From: Cladopsammia gracilis
Lineage: Eukaryota; Cnidaria; Anthozoa; Scleractinia; Dendrophylliidae
NCBI GenBank assembly: GCA_022457155.1
Contig: JAJGOT010000037.1
Span: 1,850,001 to 1,914,000 of the forward strand
Direction of reading: 5' to 3'
Length of the DNA stretch: 64,000 nucleotides
Shown: positions 12,135-24,557 of the stretch, piece by piece
Layout of the letters: every line of letters starts with the position of its first letter
How positions within the stretch are numbered: the stretch's first letter is position 1
Notes under the pieces: model-generated
What the model saw: the letters and a program-made list of their open reading frames with translations, nothing else
What the model was told of the DNA's origin: nothing
The model's database searches: none
Made by a program: the position numbers and the translations under genes

Positions 12135-13865
12135 GGTGGCTCGACTGGGTTTTTGAGCGACGATACCGTTTAGCTTTGAGAAACTTGTGTACCACCACAA
12201 ACGATCCAACGGAAAATCGATTGCCACAGCTGTACTAGAGAAAGTCAGTAGATTAAAGTTTCAGATGAGGTTAGTTTTATGGAAATCGGAGTTGCCAAAG
12301 CAACGTTGTGACGTCACTTCCTGTTTTACATAATACCGAATTACTTGTCATCAAGAGATAATTTTGGAAAACGCTCTCTGGATTTTCGACCTGACGTACT
12401 TGTCATTTTACAAATTTGTATGGAAGTGTTTAAAATACAACAAAAACAAAACAATTTTGAAATGTTATTAAAACTTATGTCTACAGGGATTGATGAAAAA
12501 ATGATTTGGTCTTACATGAATTTTATACCATCCAAATACCTTAGGTAAAAATCTCAAGGAAATCGATGCGTTTGGATTTCAGAAATATTACCTTGAATAT
12601 GAACTGGCCTGGAGTGTTTGGCCCGGTTCAAACGTCGAACTTCACATGTGCCGAACCTAATGCAAATAAGCAAGAACAATAGATTTTTCTCATTTGCATT
12701 AGGTTCGGCACATGTGAAGTTCGACGTTTGAACCGGGCCTTATTTCCCTTTTACATCAAAAGTTGACCCTACACTTATTAAAGTTGTCATGAATTAAAAA
12801 GCGAATGATGAATTTTGTTAAAACTTAGTCCTCATGAATATTAATTAATGTTTAATACAATCTCCAAGTTTCAAATTCATTGAAACATTCTAAGGCTGTC
12901 AATTTTTAGCGCCAACTCAGGAAAATATTGAGCGATTTTCGCGCTTGTGGTTTGTTGTTTCATTATGCATCTCCATTGTATCAAATCGCCGTGGAATTGT
13001 AGCTTTCAGTACATCATGAATTCATGTAACACTTAAAACAAAGCAATGAAGTGTTTATGAATTCATTATGTACTGAAATTTACAATTGCATGGCGATTCC
13101 AGACAATGGAGACGCAAATGAGATCAACAAATCACTTTCATGAAAATCAGCTCAATATTTTCCTACGTTGAGGCTGTAAATTGACAGCCTTAGAACGTTT
13201 CAATGAATTTCAAACTTAGCAGTTGTATTGAATATTAATTAATCTTTATGAGGACTAAGTTTTAAAAAAATCATCATTCGCTTTTTAATTCATGACAATT
13301 TTAATAAGTGTAGGGTCAATTTTTGATGTAAAAGCGAAATAACACTCCAGGCCAGTTTATATTCAAGGTAATATTTCTGAAATCCAAACAGAGCGATTTC
13401 CTTGAGATTTTCACCTAAGGTATTTGGATGGTATAAAATTCATGTCAGACCAAAACATTATTTCATCAAGCCTTGTAGACATAAGTTTTAATAACATTTC
13501 AAAATTGTTTTGTTTTTGTTGTATTTTAACACCTTAAGACTTCACTCGAAATTTTCTCGAAAACGCTTCCATAGAAAATTGTAAAATTTTGTAGACCTAA
13601 GGACAAGTAGGTCAGGTCGAAGATCCAGAGAGCGTTTTCCAAAATTATCTCTGGATGACAAGTAATTCGGTATTATGTAAAACAGGAAGTGACGTCAAAA
13701 CGTTGCTTTGGCAACTCCGATTTCCATAAAACTAATCTCATCTGAAACTTTAATCTTCCTCTAGTACAGTTGTGGCAATCGATTTTTCGTTGGCTCGTTT
13801 GTGGTGGTACACAAGTTTCTCAAAGCTAAACGGTATCGTCGCTCAAAAACCCAGTCGAGCCACCT
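12135..13865. mobile_element. 1.7-kb foldback element nested inside the 6.3-kb element, TTAA flanks
   Basis: The ends are inverted copies of GGTGGCTCGACTGGGTTTTT and TTAA flanks both sides (12131-12134, 13866-13869). Both arms are long: CTCAAAGCTAAACGGTATCG near 13826 mirrors 12165-12184, and the sequence around 12750-12900 mirrors 13180-13340. No coding capacity was recognised. It has the same TTAA target preference as its host element but different termini. Confidence 0.75.
12620..12739. mobile_element. 120-bp hairpin MITE, Harbinger-like, within the 1.7-kb foldback
   Basis: Near-perfect arms of about 47 bp beginning GGCCCGGTTCAAACG enclose a 24-bp loop. The mirror arm of the enclosing element (about 13,340-13,355) lacks this sequence, giving an internal empty site (GTGTTATTT). 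Flanks are TTT/TTA, consistent with a 3-bp TWA duplication as in PIF/Harbinger MITEs. Confidence 0.75.
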
Positions 13866-14509
13866 TAAAGCACTTTTGCAGCGCATTCAGCCGTTAGCCG
13901 GCAGCGCGAACAACGAGCGATTGTAAAGCGATTGCAAAGTGTCTTGAAAGGCACTTGTTCTGGCGCAGTCTCATCTTCAGATATTGTCGACTGTGCTGCA
14001 GGTTCATTTTTGTCGTTACGCGAATGCAAAGAATAAGCAAAAAGCCAGAGTGGATAGCCGAGTGGCAGAGTTCATCACGCGCGCTATAGACCAAAACTTG
14101 TAGCGCACAAGAGACTGTATCAATCCCGGCCCAATCTCCCCTCGGCTCATGCCCTTCCCTCCCTCACCTCAACGCAGGCTACAATATTTGAAGATTAGAC
14201 TAGAGTGTGTAACAAGTGCCTTTAAAGACATGAAAACAAAGCCCTCTGCTATTGCTCGTTGTTCGCGAGAAGCAAAACTCCAAATTGACATTCTTAATCC
14301 TAGTTGTTTACATGTTGAAACATCCTGTATAGGGTACCATACACCTTAATCTGTCGAAAAACTAGATTGAAACATAACACACCCAAATTGCAACTTCTGT
14401 CTCAGTGTACGTGACTTGTTCCCGGGCGCGGTCTCTTCAAAGGCTAGTTTATTATGCTGACTTTCCAGTCGATATTTCGACGAAATAGCTTTCAGGGAAG
14501 ATTCATGAA

Positions 14510-14830
14510 GATTATAAATTACAAAATCCTCATAGAAATGCGCGCGCTTTGATTGGTCAAACCGAGTTCATATCTCAATAAAGCACGCGCATACGTCATG
14601 CAGTACTTTGTTCCTTTGTGGTCTTTTTTATAAGAAATAATAAAAACTTGTTCCTCAAGCATTGATGAGTTATATAAGCACTTGGCAATTTTTAAGAACA
14701 CTCGAGAAGTGTGAGAAGCACTCGCCTTCAGTTAGTGCTTCTCTGCACTTCTCTCGTGTTCTTAAAAATTCCCGCGTGCTTGAATAATTCAACAATTCAC
14801 TCGGCGCGTTTTTTATTAGGTTTTTTAAAA
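14510..14830. mobile_element. MITE insertion in the right arm of the 6.3-kb foldback
   Basis: This block is missing from the mirrored left arm (around 11,240-11,265). It contains an 84-bp imperfect hairpin at 14687-14770 (TTTTTAAGAACACTCGAGAA and its inverse) and no coding sequence. The exact ends are not resolved. Confidence 0.5.
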
Positions 14831-17820
14831 GGTTGATATTAGCAATGATCACAATAAATGTATTTTATATTATTATTATAAGGGCCTCTAAGGTCGCTAT
14901 AGTTGTATTAAAATTATTAGAAACTGTGTCACAGTCATTTTGCAGCGAAATAGATCAATTAATAGTCACGGTGCCGTGTCAGTTGCTCATGTAGTTATAA
15001 CTCAGAGGTAATAAACATAGATAATTTGGAGGTTAATTGTTTCTATTTGTGATCAGGCTATGAAAAAAAAACTATCCACAATTCTTAACATGAAAACGTT
15101 TGAACATCTCCACGTTTTCGAACAAACCGTGGTCGCGATGTTGCGTGACTTTGCCAGTTAAGTGTACTAGAATGACTTCCGGTTAGAGTTTAGTAAACAT
15201 TGTTTAATAGTCTTTTAGTACTCGCTAAACAACCCCTTTAAGAATAAATTTGAAGAAAAAATCGTGTTTTTGAAAGGAGAATTAACATTTTATGAAGAAA
15301 CTGCAATTAAAAAATGTAGTTGACTTAACAGCCGCTTCATGGCGTTTGCCTCCCAACTCCGACTGTCGACTATAAATAAGCGACCGATTTTATCGATTTC
15401 CTCTATATTTGAGATATCTCAAAGCCGAAAATGATATAGATAACTGCTAAGATAAATCGAATAAATCATCTAAGAATAGAAAAAGCATATTTTCATGGTT
15501 TAATTCGGCAGTCTATCGTATTTCCTCAGAACGTATAGTTTTATAGTATTTACAATTTTGCTAATTTATGCAAATTTGACCACAGCGCGTCGCGAAGTTT
15601 TCGTTTTGTCAACACGAATCTGAATTGCCCAGATTTTTTATTTCATATTGTTTCAGTATAAGGGCCGAACTTTATCCTTGTATATATTTTGATTTGATAT
15701 CAGACATACCAAGATGGATTTCATGCCACTGAAGTTGCTCATTTTTTGCCTTTTCACAAAATGCATGAGAAGGTAGTTTTTTAAGAAACCGTGAAACTTT
15801 CTAAATCGTTGCAAAACTTCAAAAAGGACGATGGCTAGAAAGTAGATGATTTATACTTAAGAAAAAACGTATCCCCGTTTTCAAGCGTTGCACCTTGTTT
15901 CAGCACAAGCGTGCTGAAGTTTCGCAATTTAACTGCGATTTTTGCATAATTAATTAGGCAAAATCCGGAATTTTCGTTTTTCCCCATTTTCTCGAAAACT
16001 ATAAATTTCTAGAAAGTTTCCATAATATTTGTGAACATAGCTCCCCAAAAGTAACTTTTTGGCAAATTATCAGGATTTTCGATTTTTGGATCATGTCCAG
16101 TGATTCTCGATATTTACAGTCACGGGCTCTTAAAATTTGCCAATATGCGGATAACTCCACATGTTTTGTAAACGACATTTTTTCTTTAGACAAATTGTTT
16201 ACCTTACTTCACAAATAAGAGACAGGTACAAGGACTAAATTAAATGTGGCAAAGAGTACTTAAGCCATGTAGTTAGGAGCTTGGTGCTCACGTCCGGACA
16301 CTCCTTATGGCCTGACGTGGGTGTCAAGAATGCGAATCTTGGGTGTCTGGTTTAGCAATGGTACTGCAAATGTGGAACTACAATAGATAACTGTTTACCA
16401 CGCCTTTCCAAGCTACATTAAAATTTTAACCTGTGGAAGGTTGTGGGGTGTTTTCACTCCCACCCTATCGGCACTACTCAATACTAGGTTTATAGTTAAT
16501 GTTAAGACTATTTATTTTACCTAATGGACTTCTGCTTTCGACGAGAATGACATGCGAGCACGCTTTTTCATTAAGACCATACTTTATGGTATATGGGTTT
16601 TTTTTAAATAAAGCAACTTTTCACAATAGCACCGAGAACTCTCGGGCCACTGTAATGGAATGACAGGAATGACATCACAACACAGTTGCAAATTGACTTG
16701 GGGGGGGGGTACTTTGCAAATTTTTGGGCGGGGGTGTGCTGCTGGGACTCTGAGACCCTTAATTTATACTAGACCATTTTAGCTGCATTTTGCAACCATA
16801 TTCTAGACTAAACACCGAAAAATCCTACCCTATCCTAGACCTTTTCTAGACTCGCTATTTTGCAGAAACTCATTCACTATCACAGTCTAAGATACCAGGG
16901 GTCAGTAAAAATGTCATACAGCACACCTTACCGATTATTAAATGACATTTGCCAGTAAACCTCGTCTAGACTAAATTCTTCATGCAACTGATCAGTTTCG
17001 TAGAAAATGATACCCTATTCTAGACCAAAAATCTCTGATTACTATACCCTATCCCAGACTAAACTGCCTGAAAACCATACCCTTCACAGCGTCACATACC
17101 TATATAGCTCATATATGGGAGTACCCCCACCCCCCACCCCACTGCAAACAGAAATTTTCTGCTTTGTGGTGTCATCCGAGTAATAGTGAAATACAACAGT
17201 CAAAGCTTGTGACTCTAATAATTTAGCTACTGGCAACTCATCATTCATTACCAGAAATGACTAAAGTAATCATGTGCAAACCAGAAAGGACTTTCAAGTG
17301 GACCAAACGACCGAAAATGAACTTTATAAATAATCCCTTATGGACTAGACTTTCAAGTGACTGTAAACCGGAACTGACCGTGTATTATTGTAACCGGAAA
17401 TGACTAGCTTTAACTCAGGATGCCTTGTAACCGGAAATGACTAGCCTCTCAGGATAATATTGTAAACTTTAGGGATTTGTTATTGATAAATAAAACAATT
17501 TAAAAGGAAAAAACGCTGTTGTGTTTAGCGGAGAAAACGGTTTGCAAACTCGTTTTTTCCTGCTTTTTTTTCGCGGTTTGCTACTCGAGAGAGGTTTCAC
17601 ATTTCTCAAACAGTGAGCTTTTGTGGAATTTGTGCAGTCTAAATGTTCTGTGCAGACGGTCTCGTAATAAGCTTACTGTTTTTGAGAATTGCTAAAATTG
17701 AAAAATAGCCTGTTCATCAATCTTAATTCTAATTTTTCTTGTGCTTCCGACCTTTCACCTAAGTTAAGCTTATCATCATCGTTTCTGTTCAGAGAGCTCC
17801 GCTGTTAGGCTAAGCCTATC

Positions 17821-17838
17821 TATATATATATATACATG

Positions 17839-17900
<62 letters not shown>
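17821..17900. repeat. (TA)n microsatellite
   Basis: Almost pure TA dinucleotides with one short break near 17834-17842. It sits directly at the end of Helitron-like copy 1; copy 2 ends in a much shorter TATCTATA at the same point. Confidence 0.95.
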
Positions 17901-19822
17901 CACCCATTCGGCTTTCCGGTCGTTTGTTTTTGTTTTCAAATGACGAGCTCGCTCGTGATTGGCTATTTGCACGTTTTGGGTTTCCCTGTCTCGCGCGTGT
18001 CGACTGTCGACTCAGGGTTTCTAAATTCTTAAGCTCCGAGAAACACCTCAACTTAAACGCAGAATGAACCTGAGGAGCTAAAAACAATTTCAAGATGCCA
18101 CTATTGGATCTTAGACTCTTTAAGCCGTTATGAAAAAACACTATCTCGCAAGTTATGCTAACCGCCGACTTGCACTCACATTAAATCACGGTACGGTCTG
18201 GGAAATGAACTGATCCTAAGCAGCGAATAATTCCTACTTAAGCGGCTACTACTCATGTGACTGCTAATCTTGCAACTCTTTGAAAGTGAGCGAAAGAAAA
18301 CTCCTGTCAGTATCACAGCTAGAGATATTTCCCTAAGATCAATTAGAAACAACAACATTTAAAACAACAGGCCTGTTGTATCTTTATTTTGATCTAAAAG
18401 GAAAAATCTCTCAGGCACGTACTTGGGGTAGACTTATTCTAAAGCTGGGATAAACTGCTTTTAGTGACGAGCAGGATTTGTGTTAGGCCTGCCACCTTTT
18501 ATAACAACAAACGTGGTCTCCCAACAGTACTCGCCATCGGACACTACAAATTGGCACTAAACGACATTAACACTACACTACAAGCCTGATCTAATCGATC
18601 AAAACAACATAAACATAACATAAACGCCGATCCAATATATCGATCAAATGCAAAACTATAAAAACTATCTTCTACTAAATTAAAAACTGAAATGTAATCT
18701 TAACCGCGGATGGAAACGGATTTTCGAAGTAACTCGATGTATCGGGAATTTTCGACTTCGTTAAATTCAATCGTCGAGGCATTGGGCGCGCAATGCATTT
18801 GAGTAATACTGGGCCTTTAAATGGATTTCACAGGTTCACTATGTTAAAGAAATAATTTAGAATTATCAGGAAATGATTGTACTATTGTGTTGCCTAATTG
18901 TTTTTGGGTAGGAGTAAAAACAGACTTGATATATATACAGTCGTAACTTTTTAACAAAGCAACGAAAGGTCACTCCTATCCAAGAACAATCTGTTCTCCA
19001 ATGATAACATTTGCCTCTAAAAGCATAATCAATTTTCAATGAGGCAAGCTGGAAAACTTAAATTTTAATTAAAAGAGAAATACAACGTGATCTTTACGTC
19101 AACAACGACTTTTTAGTAACATCAACTCCTAACAACATTTCTTAAATTCCATTTTATTTCGTGACAGCTATTTAAATTGCGACATGTTTGCAATTCCAGG
19201 TCATCAAACCAATCTATTTTAGAAATTCCCTTTTATGTACGACACTAAGTCATGCTATGAGAATGTAAACATAATCCTCATCCAGTGTGAAGCCTATCGC
19301 GGCCTGCAGACGGATTTTCATTCAATGGAAAGCTAACAAGCCAATTAACAACACTGGCTGCCAAAAAAATGGACATTGAATTGTTAAAGCGCTCTTCACA
19401 AATTATCGACCGTGGTTCATTATTATTTGGACGAAAAAATGGACATCAAGCGACGTTGACAAATATCGACTGGGGTTCATGATTATTTGGACGAATTGAC
19501 GATTTGTCTTTTAAAACTCTCTCGCGGATCGGAAGAAGAAGAAACAGGGAATCAGTGCTATATCATCTGTGACGTTGTCACGCTAACGATATCATTTATT
19601 CTTGTGCTACTTTTGTTCTCCCGGTACTTACTCTATGTGCGGAATGCGTATTAAGTTTCTCTTGAAACAGAAATGACTACAAAGCACTTGAAATCCATTT
19701 GAAACACAACTTTCTTACAGGGAAGCACGCTCATTTTATAAGTCGGGCAGGCTTGGCTTGCAGCCAAGCAGCCCGACTAATAAGGCTAGTTTTATTAGAA
19801 CATGATGTCCCCTGTCACTTAC
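17901..19822. other. No recognised gene; intergenic or 3' region of the lectin gene
   Basis: No conserved domain was identified. A plus-strand frame around 19,490-19,655 encodes an acidic stretch followed by a hydrophobic segment (TLTISFILVLLLFSRYLL) and then a stop; it has no ATG and is not convincing on its own. A compact palindrome, AGTCGGGC..GCCCGACT, lies at 19741-19778. Confidence 0.4.
19741..19778. repeat. 38-bp palindromic hairpin
   Basis: Arms of 17-18 bp (AGTCGGGCAGGCTTGGCT and its inverse with one bulge) meet at a 2-3-base loop. It probably marks the end of a small foldback element just downstream of the last lectin exon. Confidence 0.6.
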
Positions 19823-20194
19823 CCACGACGATCTCGCAAGCGTAATGAACATAATGGCTACAGTTCCTCTCGTTCCATTTTCCTGTCGTTTTCATCTCCG
19901 CACAATCTTCCGTGAGATTAAAATTGTCAGTTTGATTTTGTGACCAGTAAGTACAAGTGACTTGCGAATCATCAATCCACACCCAGCTTTTGTTGTCCTT
20001 GGGGTCCCTGCGCAAACCAATCCACGTGCTCTTTCCTTTGTTTGGAACAAGTCCTTTTTGTTCCACTTGTGCGTTCCCCACTATCAGGCTAGACCCCAGT
20101 GCTTCACAGACGAACTTTGCAGCGCTCCAATCCAAGGTATTGGACGAGAACCAGTAGCAAGAACCTTGCAGATGAATCCAGTTTTGAGGGCACG
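19823..20194 (-). CDS. C-type lectin domain exon (last visible exon of the CUB/CTLD gene)
   Basis: One exon encodes a full CTLD of about 124 residues: opening C-P-x-x-W, then GSCYWF, WSAAKFVCEALG, WIGLRRD, WVWIDDS and C-terminal WNERNCSHYVHYACEI, with all canonical disulphide cysteines. The calcium/sugar motif is atypical: there is no EPN or QPD tripeptide, the equivalent region being WSQNQTDNF, so ligand binding may be calcium-independent or not to sugar. The splice acceptor is an AG just before 20194 and the donor GTAAG lies at 19818-19822. It starts in the same codon phase as the CTLD exon at 21293-21673. Confidence 0.85.
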
Positions 20195-20984
20195 CTTTCG
20201 GAATATAATTGTTCAAACAGAAATATATGTCTGGGCTTTCTTACCAAGACGGAAGGTTATTTATGCTTTTAAAATAATTTTGCTAAATGAAGTCGTGGCA
20301 TTGTATGTCACTCGCCGACCCAGATGCTTAATTTTGGTCACCGAGTTCCTAAAAACGAACACACCTTAAACATTCAAGCTGCTGAAACTGATATATGTTT
20401 AAAAAGCCCAAAATCGTGCCGGTAAATAGATCCCATATGCTGGAAGAATTGGAGGATTTATGTATGACGCAAAAGCTTAGAAAAGCAGATGAAAACAAAA
20501 TCAGTCAAAATCTTTCGGATGGTATATGTTGTAGTTAAAGTTTTTCGATAGGTAATTTTTTTCTAACTAGGTATTTTCTTCCTATTAAGAAACAACAAGA
20601 TAAAAGTATCCACCCCTCCCTAATTCTCATATTGCCCCCCTGATGCCATACTTAATCTACTACCCTCTATATACATGTACCCCCTGGAATATCTGCAGTG
20701 AAATTATAAAGTAAAGAATTTTTACAGCACTTACCTGGAGCTGAACTCTCTACCTTCATATCTGCAGTCCACTCTCTATAGCACTACACTACACAGGACA
20801 AGGTTGACAAATGGCTTAAACTTCTTTGCATTATCGCTTATTATTGATCCCAGACTCCCCTCGGCCAACATTTAATCTATGCAAAACTAAAACTAGTTTT
20901 CTAAGAATGTCCATTTTTATTTTTTGTGTTACTCTCTAACTGTAATTCCCTTTTTTGACCCTATAAACAATTTCCAACACCTTA

Positions 20985-21065
20985 GCACAAAGCTAACCCT
21001 AACCCTAACTCAACGCTAACTCTTATCCTTAACACAAAACTAACCGTAACCCTAACACAGTGCTA
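20985..21065. repeat. Degenerate CCCTAA (telomere-like) array in an intron
   Basis: Units such as CTAACCCTAACCCTAAC are interspersed with diverged forms (AACGCTAAC, AACCGTAACC). It lies in the intron between the two CTLD exons and is probably a low-complexity expansion rather than a former telomere. Confidence 0.6.
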
Positions 21066-21292
21066 ACCATTGCAGATAAGTTTAATGTCAAATAAGAGAA
21101 ACACTGAGGTAAACTAGGTAAAAAATAACCAAGTTAAAAAATATTTCACTATTACTTCAAAATTAGAAAACAATTACCTAGTGAAAAAAATTGACCAGTG
21201 AAAAATTAAATTTGCCTGAAAAAAATTACCGGCAACATATACATATTTGACTGCTCATCACAACCTTCTTATTAGAAAATCGTTCAACTTAC

Positions 21293-21673
21293 CACTTATT
21301 TCACAAATGTAATTATAACGATTAACACACGGTGCGTCATTCCATGCTCCTGAGTGCTTAAACATTATCACACAATCCTCTGAATTGTTTTTGTAGTTGT
21401 TTGGTTCCCCATCATCCCAGTAAGTGAAAGTAGCGCGTGACCCATCAACCCACAGCCAACGTGACTTATCTTTGAAATCTCTGTACAAACCAATCCATGC
21501 TTTGTCTGCTGCTTTTTGGAAAGTTGTCCAAAGTTCAGCTACTGAATTCAGCACTGCAAGGTTTGATCCTAGTGCTTTACAGGCGGATTTTGCTGAGTTC
21601 CAAGCCAGTTTGTTGTTAGAGAATTTGTAGCAAGAACCGTAAGAACTTGGTACCCAGCTTTCTGGACATCGCG
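21293..21673 (-). CDS. C-type lectin domain exon of the CUB/CTLD gene
   Basis: Encodes a complete CTLD: CPESWVPSSYGSCYKF, WNSAKSACKALGSNLAVL, WIGLYRD, WLWVDGS, then the classic EPN tripeptide in WDDGEPNNY with the downstream SEDCVIM and WNDAPC, and final YICEI. EPN followed by WND is the calcium-dependent mannose-type binding signature, unlike the neighbouring domain at 19.8 kb. The exon is bounded by an acceptor AG (21674-21675) and donor GTAAG (21288-21292). It probably belongs to a secreted or surface recognition protein. Confidence 0.9.
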
Positions 21674-22438
21674 CTGAAATATAAGAAAGTAAAGGGTAAC
21701 TTGCATAGCTGGCATGCATTGTTGTTCTAGTAAAAGCAACAACCAAATGGAACAACCGTTATAGTAGCGCAGTCGCACCTCTCAACTTTGTCTTCACGCG
21801 ATAAGCACCGCCAGGAGTGCAGGCTAAGATTTGGACTCCATTACCCTTATCCTTATCCATCAGTACTACTAGCCTCTCAATCAGATTGAGAAGAAAAATA
21901 AGGTAGTGTTTGTAAAGGTACAGCACTACCTATGACATTTTTTTTTTCATCAGCCTTTTGCGCATAATCGCCTGGACCGACCTTTTACTTTCTCATGACT
22001 TAGACCAATAAGTATTAACTCCCCTAATCTCGTACCCAGATCCCACTCATGCTTGTACTGTACTCGTGTCCTGTTCCTATCAGTTTTGACAAGTGGAATA
22101 CGCCCTAAGTAAAGAAACCCCTTTGAAATAAAACCTTTAAATCCTTAATTTTAATCAATTACAAATTATTTTACACATTTTCCGGCTTGTTGTTTATTTC
22201 CGAATATTAACATTTTTGGTTTTGATTTCGCGAAATGTGCATTATAACATTTTTGTTTGATCTCTCTTTGTTCTGCTTTTTGTATGGGACGTACTACGTT
22301 GATTAAAGTTATAACTAAGTTACAATGTAGCTATTTTGTCAAGTAGATTTTCTCAAAGTCTGTTTCTTCGACGCTCTGACTTATAAGTCGTCTTGTGGGC
22401 AAGTCTATTTGTCAAGCTGCTATCCTATTTGCACTTAC

Positions 22439-22632
22439 CAGGCATTCTAGACTTAACATCAGTAGTTAAAAGTATCCGATATCCTCTCTTTTTCTTATTG
22501 TTTACGTAGTCCGAGTGGAATGTTATTACTGCGAAGTATCCAGATACAAAAACGTCAATTCCAGTGAGATCACCACAGTATTGACCGACTTGTACGTTTT
22601 TATCATCTGTAATCTTCAAATAATCCGCGTGT
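22439..22632 (-). CDS. CUB domain exon (second half), CUB/CTLD gene
   Basis: Encodes the C-terminal half of a CUB domain: DYLKITDDKN, then GQYCGD and the closing strand VITFHSD...GYRILL. It is 194 bp long with acceptor at 22633-22634 and donor GTAAG at 22434-22438. The exon at 24558-24751 has the same length and equivalent motifs, so the two are paralogous domain-half exons. It joins in phase to the first-half exon at 23174-23339. Confidence 0.85.
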
Positions 22633-23173
22633 CTGCAACGAAATTATATATTTTTTACCTCTCACGAAGCATTCTTTCCTTTTTGATACCTCAAAACACC
22701 GTGAGTTTACATGAACAAATTTAATCCCACGTTGTTCTGTTGTAAAACACGCAAAGGACTAAAAATGACTCGAATATACTCAGTTTCTACAAAGAACAGT
22801 TACCGAATGTACTGTTAAATGTTCAAACATCACCGACTTCTTCGTGACACTGCTTTTGCCAAAGAAACCTTAATCTGCACTGCAGTTCAATTGTTCAAAT
22901 AAAAAATATTAAGTACTTATATTAGATTCCCTTGCGCATGCTATCAGTCAATCGAAAAGGAGTAATTTTTTTTCACTTATATGTCGTTAGTGTTTTAATG
23001 AGTTTCTATGAGACGACGGGACTTTAAGTAATTAAACTTTCTCGACTTTTTCCTTTAGCAAGGTGTGGTCCCCAATATCGCATGTCGAACTAAACAGTTT
23101 GTAACTCTCGTCCACCGATCACAATATTACAGTTCAATTCCCATTATAAGTCAAACGTTTTTATTCTTCTTAC

Positions 23174-23339
23174 CTGCATGATAGATCAATAAACTCCAGG
23201 TCAAATATTTGAAACTTGATTTTAAGCGTTTTGCCGTGTGAAATTGAAATATTGTAAACACAGTGCACATTGCTTGGATAACCGTGGTCTGGGTATCCAG
23301 GACTTGTCAATGTGTTGTTCATCACTGAACCACATGGAA
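23174..23339 (-). CDS. CUB domain exon (first half), CUB/CTLD gene
   Basis: A 166-bp exon encoding the N-terminal half of a CUB domain: CGSVMNNTLTSPGYP, then PSNVHCVYNIS and IKFQIFDLEF. SPGYP-x-Y is the diagnostic CUB opening. Flanked by acceptor TTTGGCAG and donor GTAAG (23169-23173). Together with 22439-22632 it makes one complete CUB domain. Confidence 0.85.
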
Positions 23340-24557
23340 CTGCCAAAGCAAATGTATAATGTCAAGACACCCAGCATTGACAGTATTCTCTAAATAATTT
23401 GTAGATATATATCACTAACAAAAGCGCCCACCGTCTGCCATTTGATGTATTTTTGACATATCGATGGCTTTGATATATTTTCTGGCAGACTGTTGTGTTG
23501 GCCTGTTAACATGGAGGGTGGGTGGCCTGTGGTGTAACCAACCTTGACATGGTCCACCCGGTTACCCAGATTAACCAGTTGGCTTGACCCAAGTTTGAAA
23601 ATCAAACAGAAGTCCCCAGTTAAAGTTTTCTATATAGCTTTTGAGGTTTTTCTGGATAGAGTTTCAAAGGAACGGTGGCTATTCAACTACTGACGATTGG
23701 TTTAATAATGGTTTAATAGAATAAAGGATAAAGGATAAAGAGCAACTTAGCACTAGTGAAATATAGCAAGCACTAAATGGAAAACATTCAGGTTAATAAA
23801 TTTGCTTTTTCCATACGTTCCATGCGTTAGCCCAATTAAGGAAATGAATCCTCACAAGGCAAAAAGAAACTCTTTTACCTTGGTTCTGATCTACGAGCTT
23901 CGATTAATTGGATTCATGACTTTGTGATCGCGACATTCAGTGTTCCTGCAAGACCCTGCAAGACCATTTTATCACCAAACCAGACCAATTTCTCTATTTC
24001 GTACCAGAGAACTGTATTTTTTTAATTTCAACTAACATTTATTCCAGCTTTAAAAGTCCTTTGGGCGTGGATGCTAATTAGCAAAAAGAAGCGTGACTCG
24101 CGTGGTCAGTTATTCTTTTGACTGAAAAGCACTCGCGTTTCAAAGATCTCATTAATAGTGGTTACCTTATGTTTCATGGGAGTTGCACTAAAGTTATATT
24201 TTCATTGTCGTAGAATAATTTATTCAAAACGCTGGGCTTGCGTTAGTGCCAGTTCTTTCATTATTAATAAATGTAAAAATAATTTTTAAAAACACGTTTC
24301 TTTCAGTGAGTTCTATACGGAGAGCCGTCTATAAAAGTTAACGTTTATCATGTTATTTTTGTCCATTAGTGATTGTCTAAATAACATTCATTTCATAATT
24401 ACCACCTTTTTAGCTTCTTTTTCGACTTCCTTGGTAATAGAATTAAGTCTTTCTCAGTGTTTGTTAGTTATTTTTGTAAAGAATCTCAACCTTTCTCTTG
24501 AACGCAAATCTTGCTCTTAATGTGAAGTTAGCATGACAAGCTGATTTGATTGCTTAC

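Larger units (their letters stand above)
9808..16129. mobile_element. 6.3-kb foldback element with TTAA target duplication (piggyBac-like target)
   Basis: The termini are inverted copies of GAGCCCGTGACTGTAAATAT and the arms of about 1.7 kb mirror each other (9808-11480 against 14260-16129, the right arm carrying an extra insert). TTAA lies at 9804-9807 and 16130-16133. The orthologous site in the other Helitron-like copy (58841-58850, CGTTTTAAAA) has a single TTAA and no insert, so the boundaries are directly demonstrated. No transposase is visible. TTAA duplication is typical of piggyBac elements; the foldback shape and lack of a gene suggest a large non-autonomous derivative. Confidence 0.85.
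7926..17830. mobile_element. Helitron-like repeat copy 1 (interrupted by a 6.3-kb insertion)
   Basis: Collinear with 57047-60540 apart from the insertion at 9808-16129. On the minus strand the left end shows a strong GC hairpin (CCGGGCC..GGCCCGG) followed after about a dozen bases by CTAA, as in a Helitron 3' end; the other end shares the inverted motif GCGGAGCTCTC, like the asymmetric terminal repeats of Helentron/Helitron2 elements. It has no Rep or helicase but carries LINE reverse-transcriptase fragments. The motif GTTTAGCGGAGAAAACSGTTT recurs near 8188, 17524 and in copy 2. The classification is inferred; an unusual non-LTR derivative is the alternative. Confidence 0.45.

Noticed and set aside
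14040..14140. Possible tRNA (GATAGCCGAGTGGCAGAG...)
   Set aside because: Only an A-box-like stretch is convincing; no coherent anticodon or T arm could be folded.
17776..18141. Open frames rich in Tyr-Ile on both strands
   Set aside because: They are the translation of the (TA)n microsatellite and its flank; no domain.
19490..19655. Transmembrane exon of the lectin gene
   Set aside because: The frame is on the opposite strand to the lectin exons and has no ATG or clear splice sites.
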